DNA from: Acidaminococcales bacterium
GTDB lineage: Bacteria; Bacillota; Negativicutes; Acidaminococcales; JAISLQ01
Length of the DNA stretch: 5,453 bases
Direction: 5' to 3'
Assembly: GCA_031275255.1 (NCBI GenBank)
Contig: JAISPA010000192.1
Coordinates: forward strand, 1 to 5,453
In this document: piece by piece, positions 1 through 5,453 of the stretch
How the letters are laid out: each line of letters begins with the position of its first letter
Numbering within the stretch: position 1 is the first letter of the stretch
Notes under the pieces: generated by a model
Database searches by the model: none
Seen by the model: the letters and a program-made list of their open reading frames with translations, nothing else
What the model was told of the DNA's origin: nothing
Position numbers and translations under genes: made by a program

Positions 1-296
1 TGGAAGGCAAAACGTCTTTTGACAACTTTCACGCAAAAATAAACCGGTTGGTAATCGACGCCGCGCTTAAATCAAACCTGATCCGGCAGAGCGGCAATGA
101 CATCCACGCGCTGACCCACGCCATGGAAGAAGCCAAAAAAGGCATAATCATCAGCGTCAATACAGGCGCCAGCGTGAGTTTGAAAATCACGGCCGTCTGC
201 GACGAGGACTGGCTGGCGGTGGCGATGTTTGGCAAATCGGCCCTGCATCATATAACCAACCATGACCGGGCCGGGTTAGGGGTAATGCATATATAA
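1..296 (+). CDS. HutP-family RNA-binding regulator, 3' part (5' end outside window)
   Basis: The frame is open from the window edge (first full codon at 3) and gives 97 C-terminal residues ending in GLGVMHI. The first in-frame alternative start in the window, TTG at 48, lies inside the domain and is unlikely to be the real start. Seen: an HALTH segment at visible residues 35-39, DEDWLAVAMFG at 67-77, and HDRAGLGVMHI at 87-97. From memory of Bacillus subtilis HutP, these align with HALYH, GDWIAVSLYG and HETFGVGINHI. The three histidines known there to hold the divalent metal (His73, His77, His138) match visible His35, His39 and His87, the last at the same distance from the C-terminus. HutP binds L-histidine and Mg2+, then binds NAG-rich RNA and prevents termination ahead of hutH. 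Here the neighbour is malonate decarboxylase, 89 nt away, so the ligand may differ. Family assignment is strong; control of the downstream operon is inferred. Confidence 0.82.
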   Translation, partial: EGKTSFDNFHAKINRLVIDAALKSNLIRQSGNDIHALTHAMEEAKKGIIISVNTGASVSLKITAVCDEDWLAVAMFGKSALHHITNHDRAGLGVMHI

Positions 297-302
297 AGAG
301 GC

Positions 303-310
303 GGGAGGTG
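303..310 (+). promoter_or_regulatory. Strong ribosome binding site ahead of the 23-codon leader ORF
   Basis: GGGAGGTG matches the 16S rRNA 3' end over seven consecutive bases (GGAGGTG) and lies 6 nt (counted from GGAGG) before a GTG codon at 315. It is among the best Shine-Dalgarno matches in the window, yet it is about 75 nt from the mdcA start, too far to serve it. This is the main reason to think the short ORF at 315 is translated. Confidence 0.6.
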
Positions 311-314
311 TAAC

Positions 315-386
315 GTGTGTACTGAAAGCAGGGACAACCCTGCGGCGCTTGACTTTGTGAAAAGAAAAGGAAAGGAGCGAATGTGA
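315..386 (+). CDS. Putative 23-residue leader peptide, overlapping the mdcA start
   Basis: A short open frame starts at GTG 315, 6 nt after a near-perfect GGAGG, and ends at TGA 384-386. The last A of that stop is the first base of the mdcA ATG, a TGATG arrangement typical of translational coupling. The peptide has 23 residues: it opens MCTESRDNPAALDF and ends in a basic tail (KRKGKERM). It has no membrane segment and no run of one amino acid that would mark a classical attenuation leader. I do not recognise it. A 6-bp hairpin (328-343) lies inside the frame, and the mdcA ribosome binding site is made of its last codons, so ribosomes on this ORF would open or cover both. It could be a chance frame; the excellent ribosome binding site and exact stop/start overlap argue against that but do not prove translation. 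Confidence 0.45.
   Translation: MCTESRDNPAALDFVKRKGKERM
328..343 (+). promoter_or_regulatory. Perfect 6-bp leader hairpin upstream of mdcA
   Basis: GCAGGG-ACAA-CCCTGC forms a perfect six-pair, GC-rich stem with a four-base loop between the HutP-like gene and mdcA. It is not followed by a T-run (next bases GGCGCTTGACTTTG), so it is not a standard intrinsic terminator. It may be a weak or factor-assisted terminator, a pause site, or part of the RNA target of the HutP-like protein. The structure is seen directly; its function is inference. Confidence 0.4.
371..377 (+). promoter_or_regulatory. mdcA ribosome binding site; supports start at ATG 386
   Basis: AAAGGAG ends 8 nt before ATG 386, good spacing. 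GTG 383 (5 nt) and the out-of-frame ATG 381 (3 nt) are less well placed. GTG 383 would add only one residue. The site lies inside the leader ORF, at the end of a purine run with AAG at 362, 367 and 372. Confidence 0.6.
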
Positions 387-2059
387 TGGAGTTTAAAGGT
401 ATCACGCGCGAGTGGGACACCCTTAAAAAAGACACTAAGGCCAGGGTCGGGGCGGCTTCCGCTTACACGAAGAACGGCAAAATCGTTGACGCTGAAAATA
501 CGGTTGCTTTGCTGGAGACGGTCATAAAGCCTTTTGACAAGGTGAATATTGAGGGAAACAATCAAAAGCAGGCTGATTTCCTGGCTAAATGCCTATGCGA
601 GGTCGATGTGAAAAAAATTCACGACCTGCACATGGTGCAATCGGTACTGACGCTGCCCGAACATCTCGACGTTTTTGAAAAAGGCATCGCGAAAAAACTG
701 GATATGTCGTTTTCCGGTCCGCAGGCGGGGCGTATCGCCGAATTTTTAAAAGAGGGCAAACTGGAACTGGGAGCGATTCATACCTACCTTGAATTGTACG
801 GGCGCTATTTTGTCGACCTGACGCCGCGCGTCGCGCTGATTGTCGCGACTATGGCGGACGCGGCCGGCAACCTGTTCACGGGTTTCAGCACGGAAGACAC
901 TCCGGCCATCGTGGAGGCGACGAAATTCCGGCAGGGCATAGTTATAGCGCAAGTGAATGAAATCGTCGAAAAACTTCCCCGCGTGGACATTCCGGGCGAT
1001 TGGGTTGATTTTGTGGTGCAATCGCCGAAGCCGTTTTATATTGAACCGCTGTTTACACGCGATCCCGCTTTGATCACCGACGCGCAGGTCTTAAAAGGAA
1101 TGATGGCGATAAAAGGCATTTACGCCGAATACGGCATAAAGCGCTTGAACCACGGCATCGGGTTTGACACGGCCGCCATTGAGCTTTTGCTGCCCACTTA
1201 CGGCGAACAGTTGGGCCTGAAGGGCAAAATATGCACAAATTTCATTTTGAATCCTCACCCCAGCCTGATTCCCGCCATCGAATGCGGCTGGGTGGAGTCT
1301 GTCCACTGCTTCGGAGGGGAACTCGGGATGGAGAACTATGTGGCTGCGCGCAGCGATATTTTCTTCGTCGGCCCGGACGGTTCCATGCGCTCTAACCGCG
1401 CGTTTTCTCAGACAGGCGGCCATTACGCCGTCGATATGTTTATCGGCGGCACCTTGCAGATAGATCCTTACGGCAACAGTTCCACCGCGACCGCCAACCG
1501 CGTGGCCGGTTTCGGCGGCGCGCCCAACATGGGCTGCGATCCCAAAGGGCGCCGCCATTCGACGGAAGCGTGGCTAAAGTGCGGGGCGGAATACAGCAAG
1601 GCACCCGAACTGTGGGGAACGGTACACCGCGGCAAACGCCTTGTCGTGCAGATTGCCGAGACCTTCAGGGAAAAACTCGCGCCAGGGTTCGTGGAAGAAC
1701 TCGACGCCTTCGCTTTGGCCAAAAACGCCAAACTGCCGATAGAGCCGGTCATGATTTACGGCGACGACCTGACCCATGTTATTACCGAGGACGGCATAGC
1801 TTATCTGCATAAATGCGAAAACATGGAAGAACGCACGGCGGCCATCCGCGGCATAGCGGGCTTTACGGAAGTCGGCCTGAAGGCCGATCCGAAGACGACG
1901 GCAAAGCTTAAAGAGCGCGGCGTTATCAGGACCACGGACGACCTCGGCATAGATATTACCAAAGCCACCCGTTCCATGCTGGCCGCGAAAAATGTCCATG
2001 ATCTGGTTGTCTGGTCAAAAGGCTTATACAATCCCCCCGCAAGATTCAGGAACTGGTAA
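386..2059 (+). CDS. mdcA: Malonate decarboxylase alpha subunit (acetyl-ACP:malonate ACP transferase)
   Basis: This subunit starts each catalytic turn: it exchanges the acetyl group on the carrier-protein thiol for malonyl, releasing acetate and giving malonyl-ACP. It acts in the cytoplasmic decarboxylase complex with the ACP, beta and gamma subunits; the Malonomonas name is madA. The product is 557 residues, close to the roughly 550 usual for the family, and is collinear with it throughout. Landmarks I recognise are the REWDT segment near the N-terminus (8-12), LYGRYFVDLTPRVALI (137-152), HCFGGELGMENYVAARSD (307-324) and the glycine-rich FIGGTLQIDPYGNSSTATAN stretch (352-371), then GFGGAPNMGCDPKGRRH (375-391) and the C-terminal LYNPPARFRNW. 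ATG 386 is preferred over GTG 383 because of ribosome binding site spacing. It overlaps the leader ORF stop by one base and is followed 15 nt later by the ACP gene. There is no sign of frameshift or truncation. I do not assign catalytic residues. Confidence 0.95.
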   Translation: MEFKGITREWDTLKKDTKARVGAASAYTKNGKIVDAENTVALLETVIKPFDKVNIEGNNQKQADFLAKCLCEVDVKKIHDLHMVQSVLTLPEHLDVFEKGIAKKLDMSFSGPQAGRIAEFLKEGKLELGAIHTYLELYGRYFVDLTPRVALIVATMADAAGNLFTGFSTEDTPAIVEATKFRQGIVIAQVNEIVEKLPRVDIPGDWVDFVVQSPKPFYIEPLFTRDPALITDAQVLKGMMAIKGIYAEYGIKRLNHGIGFDTAAIELLLPTYGEQLGLKGKICTNFILNPHPSLIPAIECGWVESVHCFGGELGMENYVAARSDIFFVGPDGSMRSNRAFSQTGGHYAVDMFIGGTLQIDPYGNSSTATANRVAGFGGAPNMGCDPKGRRHSTEAWLKCGAEYSKAPELWGTVHRGKRLVVQIAETFREKLAPGFVEELDAFALAKNAKLPIEPVMIYGDDLTHVITEDGIAYLHKCENMEERTAAIRGIAGFTEVGLKADPKTTAKLKERGVIRTTDDLGIDITKATRSMLAAKNVHDLVVWSKGLYNPPARFRNW

Positions 2060-2060
2060 G

Positions 2061-2070
2061 AGGAGGAGGA
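2061..2070 (+). promoter_or_regulatory. mdcC ribosome binding site
   Basis: AGGAGGAGGA fills most of the 15-nt gap between the mdcA stop and the ATG at 2075. The doubled GGAGG core suggests strong initiation, which would suit the small carrier protein if it is needed in quantity. Confidence 0.7.
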
Positions 2071-2074
2071 CAAA

Positions 2075-2401
2075 ATGGCATTACAAGTCTTGGAGTTTAA
2101 TTTTAAGTCGGCAGCCACGCAGTCCATACCAAAAGAATGGTCGCATACCGGCGTTACCGGTTCCGGCGATTTGGAAGTGCTGCTTGAGAAAAAGGATCTC
2201 GGCGGCGGCGTGAAGGCAAAGGTTGTAACTCCGGTAAAAGGATTTGACGCGGTCTGGGAAAAAATGATCCAAAAGTTTGTGACAGACACCGGCGTGGGGA
2301 ATCTCAGCATTGAAATAAACGACGACAACGCGACGCCGATCGTGGTATACATGAGACTGCGCCAGGCCCTGGCGGAGGCAACCGCAAAGGAGGCTGAATA
2401 A
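2075..2401 (+). CDS. mdcC: Malonate decarboxylase acyl carrier protein (delta subunit)
   Basis: This 108-residue protein is the dedicated carrier of malonate decarboxylase (MadE in Malonomonas). It carries acetyl and malonyl groups as thioesters on 2'-(5''-phosphoribosyl)-3'-dephospho-CoA rather than on ordinary phosphopantetheine. Seen: HTGVTGSGDLEVLLEKKD at 24-41, matching the family's prosthetic-group motif, so the expected attachment serine is Ser30 in GSGDLEV. The DSL motif of fatty-acid ACPs is absent, as expected for this family. The C-terminal half contains VVTPVKGFDAVWEKMI and a NLSIEINDDNATPIVVYMRL strand region, also typical. Size and position between alpha and beta fit Klebsiella mdcC and Malonomonas madE. 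The gene begins after a very strong ribosome binding site and ends 2 nt before mdcD, whose own ribosome binding site lies within the mdcC coding region. Confidence 0.93.
   Translation: MALQVLEFNFKSAATQSIPKEWSHTGVTGSGDLEVLLEKKDLGGGVKAKVVTPVKGFDAVWEKMIQKFVTDTGVGNLSIEINDDNATPIVVYMRLRQALAEATAKEAE
2386..2393 (+). promoter_or_regulatory. mdcD ribosome binding site inside the mdcC 3' end
   Basis: AAAGGAGG lies within the last codons of mdcC, 10 nt before ATG 2404. With only 2 nt between the two genes, translation of mdcC and mdcD is probably coupled. Confidence 0.6.
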
Positions 2402-2403
2402 AC

Positions 2404-3363
2404 ATGAAAAAATGGAGCGAGCTTAAAGACAGCAGCTTTTTCGACGCCAGTGCCCGCGAGCGCGCCGTCGGCCTGGTTGACAAAGGGACTTTCACCGAGT
2501 TTTTGCATCCGCTGGACAGATATTGCAGTCCGCACCTGGTTGTGCTGGGGCAGGCGGTGGAGTTTGACGACGGCATGGTCTGCGGCGTAGGGCTGCTTGG
2601 CCGCCATCCGGCTTTCATTATATCCATGGAAGGCAGGTTTATCGGCGGCGCCATCGGTGAAGTAAACGGCGCTAAAATGGTGGGCGCCATTCGCCTGGCT
2701 CTCACAGCCGCGAAAGAAATCAAGGCAAAATATCCCGGCGAATACGAAGCCAAACGGCCGCTTGTCGTTATATCTTTTGAAACAGGCGGCGTCCGCCTGC
2801 ACGAATCCAACGCCGGCCTGCTGGCGCACGCCGAGGTGATGGACGCCTTCCAGGACTGCCGGCATATTGTACCGGTAGTCTCCGTCGTCGGCAGCAAAGT
2901 AGGCTGTTTCGGCGGCATGGGTTTTGTCGCCGCCGCCGCCGACGTCATCGTCATGAACGAGCAGGGGCGCATTGGCCTGACCGGACCGGAAGTCATAGAA
3001 CAGGAAATGGGCAAGGAAGAATTTGACGCTTCCAACAAAGCGCTGGTCTATCGCACCACCGGCGCCAAACACAAATACATCATTCAGGATTGCAACTATC
3101 TGGTGGAGGACACCATCGGCGATTTTCACAAAGTTCTCGGGGAAATAGCCGGAAAAAGCATGGAAGAAATCGAAAAGATGCGCCGCATCGGCTCGATAGA
3201 CCTGGTCAGGGAACAGCAGGAACTGGTAAAACTGGTCGGCGACATGCAGCCCAAAGACTCCATGGATGTGTGGAAACATTTCGGCAATGAAAACCCGGCC
3301 GCTTTGCCGGAACTGTCAACCGCCGAATTTCTGAAAACCGTAAAGCGCAGAGCGCGCTCTTAA
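2404..3363 (+). CDS. mdcD: Malonate decarboxylase beta subunit (carboxyltransferase-like)
   Basis: With the gamma subunit this protein forms the catalytic unit acting on malonyl-ACP: it removes the distal carboxyl group and leaves acetyl-ACP. In biotin-dependent systems the corresponding MadC passes the carboxyl group to a biotin protein. The product is 319 residues with the crotonase-type carboxyltransferase fold, related to the acetyl-CoA carboxylase beta subunit but lacking its N-terminal zinc-finger cysteines. Visible family landmarks are SFFDASARERAVGLVDKGTF (11-30), EGRFIGGAIGEVNGAKMVGA (76-95), the hallmark ETGGVRLHESNAG (126-138), GCFGGMGF (167-174) and GLTGPEVIEQ (191-200), the glycine-rich segments expected around the thioester and oxyanion site. 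The tail (250-319) is charged and helical in character. It is spaced 2 nt after the ACP gene and 18 nt before gamma, the conserved order. Confidence 0.94.
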   Translation: MKKWSELKDSSFFDASARERAVGLVDKGTFTEFLHPLDRYCSPHLVVLGQAVEFDDGMVCGVGLLGRHPAFIISMEGRFIGGAIGEVNGAKMVGAIRLALTAAKEIKAKYPGEYEAKRPLVVISFETGGVRLHESNAGLLAHAEVMDAFQDCRHIVPVVSVVGSKVGCFGGMGFVAAAADVIVMNEQGRIGLTGPEVIEQEMGKEEFDASNKALVYRTTGAKHKYIIQDCNYLVEDTIGDFHKVLGEIAGKSMEEIEKMRRIGSIDLVREQQELVKLVGDMQPKDSMDVWKHFGNENPAALPELSTAEFLKTVKRRARS

Positions 3364-3381
3364 AGAGAGGGGGGAACGAAT

Positions 3382-4278
3382 ATGGATGATTTTGAAAATG
3401 AAAACACTATGATCGGCCGCGGCCGCGAAGCTGTTGAGCAGATCGTCGACCCGGGTTCTTTTAAGGAAAATGTCATAAATGATTATAACTTTGAAGCCGA
3501 CTGCGCGCCCGGTTCGGTGGTCGGAACCGCCGTGCTGGACGGCAAACCCGTAACCATTATCGCCAGCGACGCGGAAGCGTTCAACGACCGGTTTCCCGTG
3601 GTATTCGGCGGCGTAATAGGCCTGGAGGAAGGGTACAAAATGGCCACCGCCGTGTATAAGACCATTGAAGCCGACAAAGATAAGCCCTTGGCGGAAAAGC
3701 GGGCAATCATATTGATTGTGGATACGCCCGGCAACGGCCCCGGCAAACTGGAAGAAATCGCCGGCATGAACAAAGCGACCGGCAGCTACCAGCTGGCTTT
3801 GGCGGAGGCGAGAAAAACCGGCCATCCGATTGTGGCCTGCGTCATCGGCCGCGCTATTTCCGGCGCTTTCCTGTGCCACGGCTTGCAGGCGGACCACATA
3901 GTCGCCCTGTCGCAAGAATTTGGCACCATGATCCACGTTATGCCGCTTACGTCCATTTCGCGCATTACCAAGCTCAACATCGAGATACTGGAAGAACTTG
4001 CCAAGGAAAACCCGGTGTTCGCGGCCGGCGTCGGGTTCTTCTACAAACTGGGCGGCGTGCAGGAAATCATTGAGAAGATTGAAGACATGCGCTCCGTTAT
4101 CATCAAACACGTGAACGAAGTAGCCCGGCTCAAAGCCGAAGGCAAGGGCGAGCTGCTCGGGCCGTGGGGCAGAGGCATACTGGGCAACGAGCGTGGCGGG
4201 CGCGTCGACCGCGTCAAAGTCATGGACAAAATGAAAGAAGAATTCGCCGCGGTTGCCGGTAAATACATCGGAGCTTGA
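3382..4278 (+). CDS. mdcE: Malonate decarboxylase gamma subunit (carboxyltransferase-like)
   Basis: This is the partner of the beta subunit, forming the decarboxylase (or, in Mad systems, carboxyltransferase) heterodimer; it is called MadD in Malonomonas. The product is 298 residues. Family landmarks seen: FNDRFPVVFGGVIGLEEGYK (67-86), VDTPGNGPGKLEE (113-125), GRAISGAFLCHGLQADHIVA (156-175), MIHVMPLTSISRIT (183-196) and PVFAAGVGFFYKLGGVQEI (211-229). These line up with the Klebsiella-type gamma subunit, including the DTP motif and the AISGAF-GLQAD oxyanion/thioester region. It appears somewhat longer than the roughly 265 residues I recall for soluble enzymes, the extra length lying partly in a charged tail after about residue 250. 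The start is ATG 3382 with a purine-rich G-run (3369-3374) 7 nt upstream. The gap to the next gene is 11 nt. Confidence 0.93.
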   Translation: MDDFENENTMIGRGREAVEQIVDPGSFKENVINDYNFEADCAPGSVVGTAVLDGKPVTIIASDAEAFNDRFPVVFGGVIGLEEGYKMATAVYKTIEADKDKPLAEKRAIILIVDTPGNGPGKLEEIAGMNKATGSYQLALAEARKTGHPIVACVIGRAISGAFLCHGLQADHIVALSQEFGTMIHVMPLTSISRITKLNIEILEELAKENPVFAAGVGFFYKLGGVQEIIEKIEDMRSVIIKHVNEVARLKAEGKGELLGPWGRGILGNERGGRVDRVKVMDKMKEEFAAVAGKYIGA

Positions 4279-4282
4279 GGGG
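4277..4282 (+). promoter_or_regulatory. Ribosome binding site deciding the madH-like start at 4290
   Basis: GAGGGG overlaps the mdcE stop codon and ends 7 nt before ATG 4290. An in-frame TTG at 4275 would add five residues but would put this site inside the coding region, so 4290 is chosen. Confidence 0.6.
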
Positions 4283-4289
4283 TAAAGGC

Positions 4290-5390
4290 ATGAGCGATCT
4301 TCTTCGGGAACTGAGCAAAATGGTAGACGATTTCGGCGCCGCGCCCAAGATCGGCGAAATGCCGAGAAAAAATTTGGCCGACAAAGGGATTTTGGGGCCG
4401 ACCGCCGCGCATTTCGTTGAAGAAGTACATACGCCGCTCAATTTTTCCTATATTACTTTTTCCACCGGCACATCCGCCTTTCAAAACATCGTGGGCATTA
4501 CGCACGCCGAACTGCCTGACAGAATAAAAGCCTCGCGGGCCGCGCTGGAAGCGGCCGGCCTTAAAAAGGGCGATAAACTTTTGGTTACCTATCCCCCTTT
4601 GGTCAATGTCTTTTCCGCGCAGGCGCTGCTGGAGTTCGGACTGGAATGGACATTTTTGCTCCGTTCCAGCCGGGACGCCTTTCTGGCCGGGTTGTACGAT
4701 GAAAAACCCGATGCCGTGATTGGCGAATCGTCCTTTCTCCGGGCGGCAATCGAAGATGCAAAAAAAATGAATATCGCGGCGCAACTGCCCCAATGCCCTG
4801 TCGTGCTGGCGGCGGGGACAACGCTTGACCTGGAGCTCTTGCCGGTCGCGCGGGAAGTGCTGTCCGCCTCCGTACATGATTTTTACGGCTGCCAGGAGTT
4901 TGGCTGGCTCGTGGTGGACGGCGCGCCTGTCCGCGACGATATAGTGCTGCTGCCGGACAAAATCAAAGGGAAGGAGTATTGTGAACTGGCGGTGGGGGGC
5001 CTGCCCATGGGCGACAGCTTTGTTTGTTCCGAGACGGGACATGTCTGCGACCGGGGCGGAAAAATCATAACGTACAGCCGTGAGCGTAATTATCCGGAAC
5101 TGGAGGTGGTGGTGAAAGCCAGCCCCCTTTCCTCCGCCCTTACCCTCAACCGCCTGGCCCGCGGCATTTTGCGCATCAAGGGGCGGGTGGTCAAGGTAAG
5201 CCCGGACGTAAAACTAAACGCTCCCCACACCGTTTTGGAGCTCGTTCCCGACCCGCTGGCCAAAGGGGAAAGGCAGTCTTTTATCATCGAGGGGCCGGAA
5301 AAAACCCGTTATTTCGACAGCATGGCCAAAGCGCAGCTTGATTACCAGCAAAGCGACAAAAAGGATCCTGTATGGATGAAAAAAAGCTGA
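4290..5390 (+). CDS. madH: Probable acetate:malonate decarboxylase ACP ligase (MadH-like, adenylate-forming)
   Basis: The likely role is to charge the free-thiol ACP with acetate using ATP, via acetyl-AMP, priming the enzyme for its first turnover; in Malonomonas rubra this is done by MadH. Seen in the 366 residues: TFSTGTSAFQNIVGIT (56-71), resembling the ATP-binding STGT motif of PaaK-type enzymes in the ANL superfamily; GDKLLVTYPPLVNVFSAQAL (94-113), the usual core following it; FYGCQE (198-203), resembling the YGxTE motif; and GILRIKGRVVKVSPDVK late in the protein, resembling the hinge and C-terminal segment. It is shorter than the roughly 430 residues of PaaK, suggesting a reduced C-terminal domain. 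Its place directly after gamma matches the A-E-C-D-H order of the mad cluster. Superfamily membership is fairly secure. The ACP-ligase role rests mainly on context and remembered gene order; acyl-CoA ligase activity is the alternative. Its end overlaps the next gene by 19 nt. Confidence 0.75.
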   Translation: MSDLLRELSKMVDDFGAAPKIGEMPRKNLADKGILGPTAAHFVEEVHTPLNFSYITFSTGTSAFQNIVGITHAELPDRIKASRAALEAAGLKKGDKLLVTYPPLVNVFSAQALLEFGLEWTFLLRSSRDAFLAGLYDEKPDAVIGESSFLRAAIEDAKKMNIAAQLPQCPVVLAAGTTLDLELLPVAREVLSASVHDFYGCQEFGWLVVDGAPVRDDIVLLPDKIKGKEYCELAVGGLPMGDSFVCSETGHVCDRGGKIITYSRERNYPELEVVVKASPLSSALTLNRLARGILRIKGRVVKVSPDVKLNAPHTVLELVPDPLAKGERQSFIIEGPEKTRYFDSMAKAQLDYQQSDKKDPVWMKKS

Positions 5391-5453
5391 AGCGCCATGA
5401 CTTCGTTTATCTCACGGCGGTGGGCGCGGAACTGGCCGCCAAAACCGCCGGAT
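5372..5453 (+). CDS. mdcG: Probable malonate decarboxylase holo-ACP synthase, N-terminal fragment (3' end outside window)
   Basis: Only 27 codons are present, starting at ATG 5372 inside the end of the madH-like gene, in another frame. An AAAAAGGA purine stretch (5358-5365) sits about 6 nt upstream. The visible protein begins MDEKKLKRHDFVYLTAVGAE. An (R/P)HD(L/F)-(V/L)-(W/Y)-L opening is what I recall for MdcG, the phosphoribosyl-dephospho-CoA transferase that attaches the prosthetic group to the ACP serine. That role fits the operon, since the ACP here is useless without it. The fragment is too short for a firm call; another accessory gene of the cluster (such as the mdcB-type synthase) remains possible. 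Confidence 0.5.
   Translation, partial: MDEKKLKRHDFVYLTAVGAELAAKTAG

Noticed and set aside
218..234. Sigma-54-like TGGC...TTGGCA sequence
   Set aside because: It is inside the HutP-like coding region, and the GG and GC pairs are one base too close for the strict -24/-12 spacing.
287..298. GCATATATAAAG as a possible -10 element for a promoter ahead of mdcA
   Set aside because: There is no acceptable -35 element 16-18 nt upstream (CGGGCC region), and it covers the stop codon of the HutP-like gene. TTGACT at 349 likewise has no -10 partner downstream.
381..386. ATG at 381 as a gene start
   Set aside because: It is followed at once by TGA in its frame; it is the last sense codon of the leader ORF and not a start.
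2926..2943. GCC-repeat tract in mdcD
   Set aside because: It encodes an alanine run in a conserved position of the beta subunit, with no length anomaly; ordinary codon use.
1801..3279. A long open frame of about 490 codons on the minus strand, opposite the end of mdcA, mdcC and most of mdcD
   Set aside because: It lies antisense to three clearly recognised genes. Its translation is rich in Phe, His and Ala with no recognisable domain, as expected for a shadow of GC-biased coding sequence.
3414..3425. 12-bp palindrome CGGCCGCGGCCG near the mdcE start
   Set aside because: It encodes the Gly-Arg-Gly-Arg stretch in GC-rich codons and has no copies elsewhere in the window; it is probably chance from codon use.
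4041..5042. Open frame of about 330 codons on the minus strand opposite mdcE and madH
   Set aside because: Antisense to recognised coding sequence, low-complexity composition and no known motif; a coding shadow.

Overview
The window is a single-strand (+) gene cluster for malonate decarboxylation. Five complete genes encode the core of a malonate decarboxylase: alpha subunit (malonate:acetyl-ACP transferase), the dedicated acyl carrier protein, the beta and gamma carboxyltransferase-type subunits, and an adenylate-forming enzyme that best fits the acetate:ACP ligase MadH. They are flanked upstream by the 3' end of a HutP-family RNA-binding regulator gene and downstream by the first 27 codons of a gene that probably encodes the holo-ACP synthase MdcG.

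Layout: 1-296 is the HutP-like 3' end. 297-385 is a short leader holding a strong ribosome binding site, a 23-codon putative leader ORF and a perfect 6-bp hairpin. mdcA/madA (386-2059), mdcC/madE (2075-2401), mdcD/madC (2404-3363), mdcE/madD (3382-4278) and a madH-like gene (4290-5390) follow with gaps of only 2-18 nt. The next gene starts inside the end of the madH-like gene (5372) and runs off the window. I see no terminator between the structural genes and no opposite-strand gene, so this looks like one operon. No stretch over 300 bases lacks a gene.

How the genes work together (family knowledge): the ACP carries a 2'-(5''-phosphoribosyl)-3'-dephospho-CoA prosthetic group on a serine, installed by MdcG. 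Its thiol is acetylated, here probably by the MadH-like ligase using acetate and ATP. The alpha subunit swaps acetate for malonate, giving malonyl-ACP. Beta and gamma then remove the carboxyl group and regenerate acetyl-ACP. The order alpha-ACP-beta-gamma-ligase matches the A-E-C-D-H segment of the Malonomonas rubra mad cluster. Whether the system is biotin- and sodium-dependent (needing MadB and MadF) or soluble and biotin-independent cannot be decided here, because the genes that would tell lie outside the window.

Organism: the HutP-type regulator, near-consensus Shine-Dalgarno sequences and GTG/TTG-tolerant leaders suggest Bacillota. The fairly high G+C and the malonate pathway would suit an anaerobic Negativicutes such as a Sporomusa relative. 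This is an inference, not an identification. The most interesting point is that the HutP-like gene and structured leader sit where a ligand-dependent antitermination switch would sit in the Bacillus hut operon.
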